64,000 nucleotides of DNA, taken from assembly GCA_018676675.1 (NCBI GenBank), contig JABHEG010000259.1:1-64000 (forward strand), read 5' to 3'. Shown here in pieces: positions 55,729 to 63,316 of the stretch; the first letter of the stretch is position 1; every line of letters begins with the position of its first letter. Source of the stretch: Lentisphaerota bacterium. Lineage in GTDB: Bacteria > Verrucomicrobiota > Lentisphaeria > Oligosphaerales > JABHEG01. A program made the translations under genes and the position numbers. The notes under the pieces are model-generated. The model was given only the letters and a program-made list of their open reading frames with translations. It was not told where the DNA came from and did no database searches.

Positions 55729-56385
55729 CTACTCCAATTCGTCGATGATCGGTCTGCCAGTCAGTCGGTCGATGTCAAGCACGAAGTGCGAGTCCCCAAG
55801 CTCAAACTCGACGGCGCTGCCGCTGGCCTCTCCGCCCGGGAAGAACGAGTACGTCACTGTTCCGCTGTCGTCGCGCAGGACGTCATCCAGATTCCACGCG
55901 ATCTCCGTGGGGACTTTGTAGCTCGAGAGCTTGCTGAGGAACCCAGGAGTCTCACGCCCCCCCTCGGGGCTGCCGGGGTTTCCCGATGAGATCCCACCCA
56001 GTTCGGCTGTCTGCGCCCCCTGAGCCAACCCATTCTCAATCCGGAACTCATGACTTTCAGGGCTGAGTATCAGGCGAGTCGGCTTGCCTGACGCCCGCGC
56101 CTTTGTTCCCGCATCTCTGAAGGCCATGCGGATCTGGGAGAGTCCATTTTGGATGAGCAATTGCCTCGGTAGCCTGCCAATGCGTGGCAGCACCAGGGCA
56201 AGCACGAAACCGAGAATAGCAAGCACGACCAGAATTTCCAGGAGCGTGAAGGCCCTGCTGCATCCACGTGTCCCCGCCGGATGTCCTACGCGGCGCGGGC
56301 GCTTAGAGGGCGGCGACTCGAATCGTCGAGTCAGACCAGAGTGGCTACTCCCAGCTATGAACGTCAGCAGATTCACCTTCACCAC
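55729..56385 (-). CDS. GspH-like minor pseudopilin
   Basis: This is a pseudopilin of up to 218 residues. The prepilin signal is CSRAFTLLEILVVLAILGF, with Glu5 after the cleavage site and a long hydrophobic helix. The residue before Phe1 is Ala, not Gly. The globular part is GspH-like in size, with LSQIRMAFRDAGTKARASG. The start is doubtful: the frame opens at GTG (56385), giving an unusually long 45-residue leader that overlaps gspG by 41 nt. No ATG lies nearer. It is last of the minus-strand gspF-gspG-gspH run. Confidence 0.8.
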   Translation of the reverse strand: MVKVNLLTFIAGSSHSGLTRRFESPPSKRPRRVGHPAGTRGCSRAFTLLEILVVLAILGFVLALVLPRIGRLPRQLLIQNGLSQIRMAFRDAGTKARASGKPTRLILSPESHEFRIENGLAQGAQTAELGGISSGNPGSPEGGRETPGFLSKLSSYKVPTEIAWNLDDVLRDDSGTVTYSFFPGGEASGSAVEFELGDSHFVLDIDRLTGRPIIDELE

Positions 56386-56776
56386 CCGATGCGTTGTCGG
56401 CTCCGTAGCTGTACAGACCGTAGGGCGAACTGCCCTGGCTTGCGGGGACCTCGTACCGGTACTCTTTGCCCCATGGGTCCAGCGGCACTTTCGGGGGCGT
56501 CAGATAAGGGCCATCCCATTTCTCATGGCCTGAGTTCTGCACCAGATCGTCCAAGCGCCCGGGATACTCGGACATATCGAGGTAATAGTCGTCCACTGCA
56601 TTGCAGAGCAGCTTGATCTGGTTCTTCGCATTCTGGTGTTTTGCCTTCTGCAGCTTCTTCATCACATTTGGTCCCACCAGCCCCATGATCATGCCGATGA
56701 TCACAACCACGATCATGATCTCGACCAGTGAGAAGACCTGTCTCCGGCGTTTCACTTGACGCCTATTCGTATTCAC
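56345..56776 (-). CDS. gspG: Type II secretion major pseudopilin GspG
   Basis: This is a 143-residue major pseudopilin. It starts MNTNRRQVKRRRQVFSLVEI, a short basic leader, Phe1 and Glu5, then a hydrophobic helix (VVVIIGMIMGLVG). The body ends with the GspG-type YPGRLDDLV, GPYLTPPKVPLDPWGKEYRYEVP. The residue before Phe1 is Val, where nearly all prepilins have Gly. GspG subunits form the piston of the type II machine. It is 145 nt downstream of gspF. Confidence 0.92.
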   Translation of the reverse strand: MNTNRRQVKRRRQVFSLVEIMIVVVIIGMIMGLVGPNVMKKLQKAKHQNAKNQIKLLCNAVDDYYLDMSEYPGRLDDLVQNSGHEKWDGPYLTPPKVPLDPWGKEYRYEVPASQGSSPYGLYSYGADNASGGEGESADVHSWE

Positions 56777-56921
56777 GTCGCTTCCTCCTTTGTGGTCTGT
56801 CCAAGCTTCACGGGGGGCCGCCGTCCCTCAACCGTCGTCCATAGTCTTCTGACCACTGTCTGTTGCCCCGGTTCCGCGCAGCAACAGCGTGGTGGACCAT
56901 TCGCCGTCCTCCGGGAGGGAC

Positions 56922-58124
56922 TTAGAAAGCCCCTTGCATATCCATGATGGCGAAGAACATGGCCATCACAACCATACCGACAAAGCCGCCGAGACAGATG
57001 ATGACTGCCGGTTCGAACAGGCTCAACGTTCGCTTGATCATCCGGCGCAGGTCGGTTTCGTACCGATCGGCTACGCGTTCGAGCATCGCCTCAACCGCGC
57101 CGGTCTCCTCGCCGACAGCCAACATCCGCAGCATGAAAGGTGGGATGAACCGGCTGTTCCCAAGGGCATGCGACAGCCGTTGCCCCTGGCGAAGCTCTCC
57201 GGCTACCCCCGAAATCGACTGACTCAGGGTCGCATTCTGGATGACCCGGTTGGCTATGGCCACGGTGTCGAGGAGGTGCACGCCACTGCGCATCAGGATC
57301 GCCATCGTCCTAGCCATACGTGACAGATTGGACAGCAGCACCATACGCCCGAAAAGGGGGACCGAGAGAATGATGTCGTCGTAGGCTTGTCGGATCTTCC
57401 CGTCGGAACGCAGCTGAACAAGCACGAACGCGACGGCGACGGCCAGAATAGGCAACGTCCACCAGTATTCCCGCCCGAGGGTAGAACACTGCACTAGAAG
57501 TCTTGTTGACAGGGGTAGGTCACGCCCCGTGCTGAGTAGGACAGCGGCAAAACGAGGGACGATCACCCCCAACAGAATCCCAAGCATGACTGAGCTGGCG
57601 GCCAGGATGAACAGAGGGTAGATGGCGGCCGAAATGATAAACGCCCGGAACTCCCGGCTTTCGTTCAGGAAGCGCAAGAGCTCAGCCATTACGGTGGCCA
57701 GTGCTCCCGCTTCTTCACCCGCCTCAACAACGCTCGCGAACAGCTTGGGGAACAGGCGTCCCCGGTCGCGGATAAGGTCAGAGAACTTGCGCCCTTCATG
57801 GAGACCTCGGCGGAGGTCGGACACCACGCTCGCCGTGAATCGATCGTCAATGCCTTCACCAACGATCCCCAGGGCACGCTCAAGCGGAATCTCCGCCGAA
57901 ATCAGGGGCACGAGCCGGTCTGTGAACTCAATGAGATCAAACCGTCGTCGGAACCCCAGAGCTCCCTTGCCGGATTCGGACATCGAGCCCTCACCCAGAA
58001 ACTCCAGAGGAACGACGCCGCGCCGTTGCAACCGCCGCGTCGCATCAGTTTGTGAGTCACCTTCGACCAGGACTTCACTGACCTTGCCTGCCGCATCGCT
58101 TACTTTGAACTTATAGAGCGCCAT
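56922..58124 (-). CDS. gspF: Type II secretion inner-membrane platform protein GspF
   Basis: This is a 400-residue platform protein. It starts with the expected short beta domain (MALYKFKVSDAAGKV), then two GspF helical domains (LIEFTDRLVPLISAEIPLER and LLSNLSRMARTMAILMRSGV) and three membrane helices, the last near residue 375. It links the ATPase GspE to the pseudopilus. Length matches the family. It lies 59 nt after the 58184 gene and starts the gspF-gspG-gspH order. No gspD secretin is in the window. Confidence 0.93.
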   Translation of the reverse strand: MALYKFKVSDAAGKVSEVLVEGDSQTDATRRLQRRGVVPLEFLGEGSMSESGKGALGFRRRFDLIEFTDRLVPLISAEIPLERALGIVGEGIDDRFTASVVSDLRRGLHEGRKFSDLIRDRGRLFPKLFASVVEAGEEAGALATVMAELLRFLNESREFRAFIISAAIYPLFILAASSVMLGILLGVIVPRFAAVLLSTGRDLPLSTRLLVQCSTLGREYWWTLPILAVAVAFVLVQLRSDGKIRQAYDDIILSVPLFGRMVLLSNLSRMARTMAILMRSGVHLLDTVAIANRVIQNATLSQSISGVAGELRQGQRLSHALGNSRFIPPFMLRMLAVGEETGAVEAMLERVADRYETDLRRMIKRTLSLFEPAVIICLGGFVGMVVMAMFFAIMDMQGAF

Positions 58125-58183
58125 GTATTATTCGTCTTCCGAGCCGGGCCGCATCGGATGGATCCCTTCTTCCAGACCTGAAC

Positions 58184-58612
58184 TCACGCCTTTTCCTCGT
58201 CTTCATCCCGTTTTGCCGGAGACGCTTTCTGTATGACAAGCGGGCGCATCATAATCGGCACGCCATCAACGAGAAAGTGCAGCCAGTACATGTCACTCTC
58301 CGGGAAACGGACGCCCTTCAGCCGGAACACCAGGTCCACAACCTGCCTGGGATCACGCAGCACAACCTGCCCCTTGGCGGAGAACGCGACGGCCTCGCTG
58401 CCGGTGTGTCGACAGATGACCTCGCAGGGGTACTCCCCACGCCCTCCGGTCAGCGACACGAAAATGGTCATGGTCGGGTGAACGCATGGCAGACGTGAAG
58501 CCTGAACGCGGTCGAACAGCCCAACCAACGTCTTCTTCCCCGTCAGCTTGTCTTCAATGATGGTGTCGCAAACAACCAGCGCCAAACCCATCGGCGTCTC
58601 AAGAGCTGACAT
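58184..58612 (-). CDS. DUF6941-like conserved hypothetical protein
   Basis: This is a 142-residue soluble protein. VCDTIIEDKLTGKKTLVGLF is typical of the DUF6941 family, whose role is not known. The rest has a beta-sandwich-like pattern (MTIFVSLTGGRGEYPCEVIC). The C-terminus is charged (KRDEDEEKA). I use the ATG at 58612, since a GAGGGA site lies 8 nt upstream; a GTG two codons before it is too close to that site. It is the first gene of the gspF run, so it may be linked to secretion only by position. Confidence 0.75.
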   Translation of the reverse strand: MSALETPMGLALVVCDTIIEDKLTGKKTLVGLFDRVQASRLPCVHPTMTIFVSLTGGRGEYPCEVICRHTGSEAVAFSAKGQVVLRDPRQVVDLVFRLKGVRFPESDMYWLHFLVDGVPIMMRPLVIQKASPAKRDEDEEKA

Positions 58613-59189
58613 CGTCACGTTCCCTCAGCATTGGCTGCTATCAGTCACTCAGGCAGCCCATCGCCGCCTGGAGTGCTATCAACCGGTTTATCCCACTCAC
58701 GCGCTTCGTTTTCCGGCCAAGACGCGTTTACGTACCCAGCCCCCTAGTCTACTTCTACGACAGGGGCCTCGGCAGAAAGTTCGTCGGGGCGATTAGGCCC
58801 TCCCTCAGCTCCTGACCGCCCTCCGCCCTCCTCCCCGCGTGCCCACTCTCTGCATTCAGTACTTGAGAATATCGGGCGCACCAGTGCATTTTCAAGGTTC
58901 ACCCCGACTGCCGCCCGCGGCGTACCCTCCCCCCCTGGGCTGTCGGGCGGAGCCCTTCCCCGAACCCGTCACATGGCCCCCAACCCGACCCCTTGGCTGA
59001 CTCCCCAGGACACCTAAATCGCTGCCTGCGAACAACTCAGCTTGACGATTGAGTCACGTTCTGTACGTTATGGGTTCGCCTCTCCGGCTTTGACATCACC
59101 TCATCTCGTGGCGTTGTCTGCCCCGGAGGTATGCCTGTAGAACCCGTGATCGCGTGGTCCGTTACAGCCAAGCCAGTTGATTCAGCCTG
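58613..59189. other. 577-bp divergent intergenic region
   Basis: No gene is supported. It lies between the minus-strand secretion run and the plus-strand map operon and so must hold both promoters. CCCCTAG and GACAGGGGCC near 58740-58770 could pair. In many bacteria secY and adk precede map, but they are absent here. Confidence 0.4.
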
Positions 59190-59963
59190 ATGCGTAAGCG
59201 AAACGTTGTCATACATACAGAGCGCGAGATAGCCGGCATCCGAGAGGCCTGCGCTGCCACGGCTCATGTTCGTGACGAGCTCTGCGCGTCCGTCCGCCCC
59301 GGGATTTCTACTCGGCAGATCGATGATCTGGCCCGAGGGCTCATTGCCCAGGTCGGCGGAACCAGCGCGTTCTTGGGCTACCGGGGCTTCCCGGGACAGA
59401 TCTGTATCTCGTTGAACGACGAGGTTGTCCACGGAATTGGCCGGGCCGATCGGGTCATTCAGTGCGGTGATCTGGTTAGTCTCGATGTAGGCGTCAAACT
59501 CAACGGCTTCATTGGCGACACGGCTCGGACGGTGGCCGTCCCTCCGCCTTCAAGCCCCGTCGCCGCATCCCTGATGCACGCGACACAGGAGAGCCTTGAA
59601 GCCGGGATCGCGGCAGCGTGTGGCGGCTGTTATGTCAATGACATCAGTCGAGCCGTGGAGCGGGTCATCCTCGATGCCGGCTTCACCGCCGTCCGAGATT
59701 TTGTTGGCCACGGATGTGGCTGCGCCTTGCACGAGCCCCCCGAAGTCCCGAACTTTGCCCAACGCGATCGGGGCCCAAAGCTCCGTGCTGGTATGGTCCT
59801 GGCGATCGAGCCGATGGTCAACGCGGGGGGACATCAGGTGAGAGTTGAGGAGGATGGCTGGACCGTACGCACAGCGGACCACAGCCTGTCCGCTCATTTT
59901 GAGCATATGGTCCTTATTACTAATGGAAAACCGGAGATCTTGACGTGCCCAAAGACTGCATAA
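59190..59963 (+). CDS. map: Type I methionine aminopeptidase
   Basis: This is a 257-residue enzyme that removes the first Met from new proteins. Metal ligands are seen in order: VSLDVGV (Asp), GDTARTV (Asp), FVGHGCG (His), LAIEPMV (Glu) and HFEHMVL (Glu). It has the short type I form without an N-terminal extension. The ribosome site is weak. Its stop lies 19 nt inside infA, so the two genes are coupled. Confidence 0.95.
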   Translation: MRKRNVVIHTEREIAGIREACAATAHVRDELCASVRPGISTRQIDDLARGLIAQVGGTSAFLGYRGFPGQICISLNDEVVHGIGRADRVIQCGDLVSLDVGVKLNGFIGDTARTVAVPPPSSPVAASLMHATQESLEAGIAAACGGCYVNDISRAVERVILDAGFTAVRDFVGHGCGCALHEPPEVPNFAQRDRGPKLRAGMVLAIEPMVNAGGHQVRVEEDGWTVRTADHSLSAHFEHMVLITNGKPEILTCPKTA

Positions 59964-60160
59964 AAGTGGAAGGCATCGTGAAGGAGCTGTTGCCCAATAC
60001 GATGTTCCGCGTCGAGCTCGAAAACGGTCATGAGATCCTCGCCCACATCAGCGGCAAGATGCGTCTGCACTTCATTCGCATCCTGCCTGGTGATACGGTC
60101 ATCGTGGAGATGTCTCCCTACGATTTGACCAAGGGACGGATCACATACCGCAAGAAGTGA
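59945..60160 (+). CDS. infA: Translation initiation factor IF-1
   Basis: This is a 71-residue OB-fold protein that binds the ribosomal A site during initiation. ELLPNTMFRVELENGHEILA and GDTVIVEMSPYDLTKGRI are nearly standard. The start is GTG at 59945, in another frame inside the end of map. No later Met would keep the domain whole. The usual map-infA-rpmJ-rpsM order is kept. Confidence 0.95.
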   Translation: MPKDCIKVEGIVKELLPNTMFRVELENGHEILAHISGKMRLHFIRILPGDTVIVEMSPYDLTKGRITYRKK

Positions 60161-60286
60161 CGCCTTCCAGCGTTGACGTGCAGGTCCCAGACTGCTGCGC
60201 CTCGCCTCGCACGCTGAAAGCACTGCCAACACGCGGGTGCCGACGCAAAAACGGTGGAGATGCTGTCGTTTGTTTGCACGCTCCGT

Positions 60287-60314
60287 TTGACGTCGATCGT
60301 GTGGCAGCTATAGT
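60287..60314 (+). promoter_or_regulatory. Putative sigma-70 promoter before rpmJ
   Basis: TTGACG (60287-60292) and TATAGT (60309-60314) have a 16-nt spacer. It lies about 100 nt before rpmJ and could drive rpmJ-rpsM-rpsK-rpoA-rplQ apart from map and infA. Confidence 0.6.
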
Positions 60315-60348
60315 ATGGGTCTTTTTGCTGTGAATTGACTCGTGTTAC

Positions 60349-60390
60349 GGGAGGACTTGGTGCCCACAGGTGTGGGTGTTCCATCCTCCC
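60349..60390 (+). promoter_or_regulatory. Hairpin leader before rpmJ, possible r-protein control site
   Basis: GGGAGGA (60349-60355) pairs with TCCTCCC (60384-60390) and encloses CCCAC-AGGT-GTGGG (60363-60376). The ribosome site of rpmJ follows after about 12 nt. In many bacteria an alpha-operon leader is bound by a ribosomal protein such as S4. This hairpin is a candidate for such control, though it does not match a leader I know. Confidence 0.5.
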
Positions 60391-60418
60391 CGTTAGAAAC
60401 CAGGAAACGGTTTATATC

Positions 60419-60532
60419 ATGAAGGTCAGAGCCTCTGTCAAGAGAATGTGTAACGGCTGTCGTGTGATCAAGCGCAGCGGCGTCATTCGCATCATTTGCA
60501 AGAACCCCCGGCACAAGCAGCGACAGGGCTGA
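60419..60532 (+). CDS. rpmJ: Ribosomal protein L36
   Basis: This is a 37-residue L36 of the zinc-binding kind: Cys11, Cys14, Cys27 and His32 (MCNGCRVIKRSG, IICKNPRHKQRQG). The start at 60419 follows AGGAAA. The family length is 37-38. It lies in the usual place before rpsM. Confidence 0.95.
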   Translation: MKVRASVKRMCNGCRVIKRSGVIRIICKNPRHKQRQG

Positions 60533-60611
60533 TGACCCTCCGGTGTCGGCGTCAGGGCCTCCGTGCCCCAACCGCCGACCTGAGAGCCACAGGGAATTGA
60601 GGTTTAAGAGC

Positions 60612-61010
60612 ATGCCCAGAATTCTTGGTGTAGACATCCCCAACGATAAGCGCGTAGAGACGTCACTGACGTACCTCTACGGCATTGGCCCGACCGGAGC
60701 GAAGAGCATCTGCAAGCGCGCCCAGATCGATCCGGCGTTGAAGGCACGTGATCTGAGTGAGAACCACATTTCGGCCATCGCCCAGATTCTCCAAGATAGT
60801 TACATGGTCGAAGGTGACCTTCGTCGCCAGACCGCCCAGAACATCCGCCGCCTCATCGCGATTGGTTGCTACCGTGGGCTCCGCCACCGGCGCGGGCTTC
60901 CTTGCCGTGGCCAGCGGACTAAGACGAATGCACGAACGCGGAAAGGCGCGAAGAAGACAGTTGGCGCCATTCGTGACAGGGCCACACGTCGCATGGCCAA
61001 AACTGACTGA
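60612..61010 (+). CDS. rpsM: Ribosomal protein S13
   Basis: This is a 132-residue S13, in the head of the small subunit. It has MPRILGVDIPNDKRVETSLT, YGIGPTGAKSICK (helix-hairpin-helix) and GLRHRRGLPCRGQRTKTNAR. The start at 60612 gives the standard N-terminus; the frame open from 60543 is not coding before it. A basic tail follows. Confidence 0.96.
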   Translation: MPRILGVDIPNDKRVETSLTYLYGIGPTGAKSICKRAQIDPALKARDLSENHISAIAQILQDSYMVEGDLRRQTAQNIRRLIAIGCYRGLRHRRGLPCRGQRTKTNARTRKGAKKTVGAIRDRATRRMAKTD

Positions 61011-61065
61011 CGGCTAACACCCGGAATTGGGGCACGTTCCCCGACGCTAAGGAGAGTAAAGGTCA

Positions 61066-61575
61066 ATGGCTGACGATAATCCAGAAGCTGAGACGCAAAA
61101 AGAGGTCCTCGCTGCTCCCGTAGCAGAAGAGGCGGTAGTGGCCCCGGAAGGCGCTGAGGCTCCAGTCGCCTCGGACGAGGAGGCCGACGCCGCCGCGCGC
61201 CCCGTCGCGAGAGCCCGTAGCCAACGCCACATCCCGAGCGGCGTCGCCAGCATCAACGCGACGTTCAACAACACTCGCGTATGTATCGCCGATCAGCACG
61301 GCAACGTCGTTGCGTGGGGATCCGGTGGCCGCGCTGGGTTCAAGGGGTCCAGAAAGAGCACTTCATACGTTGCTCAGCAAATCGGTATGGATGTGGCAAA
61401 ACGCGCCATGTCGTTCGGCATGCGTGAGGTAGAGGTGCGCATGAAGGGGCCGGGGGCCGGCCGTGAGTCTGCAGTTCGGGGAATCGCCGCCGCCGGGCTT
61501 AACATCAGTGTGTTGCGTGACGTGACTCCCATCCCGCACAACGGATGTCGCCCACCCAAGAGGCGCCGTGTGTGA
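61066..61575 (+). CDS. rpsK: Ribosomal protein S11 with long acidic N-terminal extension
   Basis: This is a 169-residue S11. The conserved core starts about residue 55 (IPSGVASINATFNNTRVCIA) and ends RDVTPIPHNGCRPPKRRRV. Usual S11 is about 125-130 residues. The added 50 residues are rich in Ala, Glu and Pro (EAETQKEVLAAPVAEEAV). There is a good ribosome site (AAGGAGA) before the ATG and no other Met before the core, so the extension is likely translated. The next gene is rpoA, not rpsD. Confidence 0.93.
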   Translation: MADDNPEAETQKEVLAAPVAEEAVVAPEGAEAPVASDEEADAAARPVARARSQRHIPSGVASINATFNNTRVCIADQHGNVVAWGSGGRAGFKGSRKSTSYVAQQIGMDVAKRAMSFGMREVEVRMKGPGAGRESAVRGIAAAGLNISVLRDVTPIPHNGCRPPKRRRV

Positions 61576-61658
61576 CGTTGGGAATCTGCCCCAACCGAGC
61601 CGATCGCAGCCCCTAGCGGGGCCTGCCCGCGGTCTTCTGATCAGCCAGGAGGAAAAGC

Positions 61659-62672
61659 ATGCCGATTATTGAAGGTTTCACGATGCCGAGTTCGCTTGAA
61701 GTAGACCAGGCGACGGCAACGCCCAACTACGCCCGCTTTATCGCCGAGCCATGGGAGAAGGGCTTCGGGCATACCTTGGGCAATGCGCTTCGTCGCGTAC
61801 TGCTCTCATCTATGGACGGGGCCGCAATCAGCTCGATTCGCATCGAAGGCGTTGCCCACGAGTTCACTCATATTCCGGACGTGGTCGAAGACGTCACGGA
61901 AATCGTCCTTAATATGAAAAAGGTCAAGCTGCAGTGCGCCGGCGAATTCCCGCGCACGCTTGAGCTTTACGCTGAGAAGGCCGGGAAAGTGACCGCCAGT
62001 GACATCCGGGAAGACGGTGTGACCACCGTCCTGAATCCGGACTTGGTGATCTGCACATTGGACCGCGACCGCCCTCTGCGTATGGAAATCGAGATCGACT
62101 TTGGCCGCGGATACCGTCCAGCTGAGGAGAACAAGCGCGAAGACCACCCCATCGGTGTGATTCCTGTCGATTGCCTCTTCAGTCCTGTCACCCGCGTTCG
62201 CTATGATGTCCAAGCTTGTCGAGTCGGCCAGCGTACTGACTATGACCGCCTGGATGTGGAAGTGTGGACCGATGGGCGGATTGATCCGCAGGAAGCCGTT
62301 GCCCGCTCGGCAGCGTTGCTTCAGGAGCACCTCGCTGTCTTCTGCACGTCGAAGCCTGAAGAAACTCCGACTATCGAGATCACCAATGAGGAAGATCAGG
62401 AGCTTCTTGAGCGGCTCTCGACCAGCGTCAACGGGCTGGAATTGTCCGTGCGCGCTGTCAACTGTTTGAATACAGCTCAGATTCGGACCATTGGCCAGCT
62501 TGTTCAGAAGAACGAACCTGAGATGCTCAAGTACCGCAACTTCGGCAAGAAGTCCCTCCAAGAGATCAAAGAAAAGCTCTTGGAGCTGGACCTCGCGCTG
62601 GGTATGACCCTCAAGGACGAATTGGTCGCGGCATTGGACCAGCGGCTCAATGACGACGAAGATAAGGACTGA
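61659..62672 (+). CDS. rpoA: RNA polymerase alpha subunit
   Basis: This is a 337-residue alpha subunit. The N-terminal domain has PWEKGFGHTLGNALRRVLLS, which makes the dimer and binds beta and beta'. The C-terminal domain (about 255-325, ELSVRAVNCLNTAQIRTIG, FGKKSLQEIKEKL) binds UP elements and activators. AGGAGG lies just before the ATG. The end carries a short acidic tail (NDDEDKD). Confidence 0.97.
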   Translation: MPIIEGFTMPSSLEVDQATATPNYARFIAEPWEKGFGHTLGNALRRVLLSSMDGAAISSIRIEGVAHEFTHIPDVVEDVTEIVLNMKKVKLQCAGEFPRTLELYAEKAGKVTASDIREDGVTTVLNPDLVICTLDRDRPLRMEIEIDFGRGYRPAEENKREDHPIGVIPVDCLFSPVTRVRYDVQACRVGQRTDYDRLDVEVWTDGRIDPQEAVARSAALLQEHLAVFCTSKPEETPTIEITNEEDQELLERLSTSVNGLELSVRAVNCLNTAQIRTIGQLVQKNEPEMLKYRNFGKKSLQEIKEKLLELDLALGMTLKDELVAALDQRLNDDEDKD

Positions 62673-62678
62673 TTCCGG

Positions 62679-63185
62679 ATGCGGCACAGGAACTTTACGT
62701 TTAAGATCGGCCGGACCAGTGCGCATCGTAAGGCGTTGCTGGCCAATGCGGCATGTAGCTTGATCATGGAAGAACGGATCAAGACGACGGTGGCCAAGGC
62801 CAAGCAGATCCGGCGGGTCGCTGAGAAGATGATCACGCTGGGCAAGCGAGGCTCTTTGCACGCTCGTCGTCGAGCGATCTCCATCCTCAAACAGCCGGGT
62901 GTGGTGGCTCACCTCTTCAGTGAAGTGGCGCCACGGTACGCGGATCGGCCCGGCGGCTACACACGCATTCTGCGTCTTGGACAGCGACGCGGTGATGCTG
63001 CAGAGATGTGTCTGCTTGAGTTCGTCGCGGAAGCGATGGAAGCAAGCGTTGAGCCTGAGGCGTCCACGGATGAGGCCGCTCCGGTCGCTGAAGACAGCGA
63101 ATCTGTGGCCGAAGAGACCCCCGCCGAGGAAGGCGAGGATGCCGAGGCCGCCGATGAGGACGTCGCTGATGAGGAGGCCAAGTAG
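62679..63185 (+). CDS. rplQ: Ribosomal protein L17 with acidic C-terminal tail
   Basis: This is a 168-residue L17. The core (1-120) has MRHRNFTFKIGRTSAHRKAL, KRGSLHARRRAIS and TRILRLGQRRGDAAEM. From about 125 on is an acidic Glu/Ala/Asp-rich tail ending EDVADEEAK, absent from most L17. The gene lies 6 nt after rpoA and ends the cluster. Confidence 0.95.
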   Translation: MRHRNFTFKIGRTSAHRKALLANAACSLIMEERIKTTVAKAKQIRRVAEKMITLGKRGSLHARRRAISILKQPGVVAHLFSEVAPRYADRPGGYTRILRLGQRRGDAAEMCLLEFVAEAMEASVEPEASTDEAAPVAEDSESVAEETPAEEGEDAEAADEDVADEEAK

Positions 63186-63260
63186 GGACCTACCCAACGG
63201 GACTTGGCGGTACTGCCGCCAGCTGCCCGGCGACGCGACCTGACAGACTACCGTTTTACG

Positions 63261-63294
63261 ACATGCTGGTGCCGGCTTTGCCGCACCGGCATGT
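63261..63294 (+). terminator. Hairpin between rplQ and M16 gene
   Basis: ACATGCTGGTGC (63261-63272) pairs with GCACCGGCATGT (63283-63294), 12 bp with one G-T pair, over a 10-nt loop. A short TCTGCT follows, so termination may be partial. It ends 22 nt before the M16 start. Confidence 0.55.
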
Positions 63295-63316
63295 TCTGCT
63301 TCAGGAGGATTTGCGC

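Noticed and set aside
61806..63197. 463-residue minus-strand frame over rpoA and rplQ
   Set aside because: It is a shadow of two certain genes in GC-rich DNA and matches no family.
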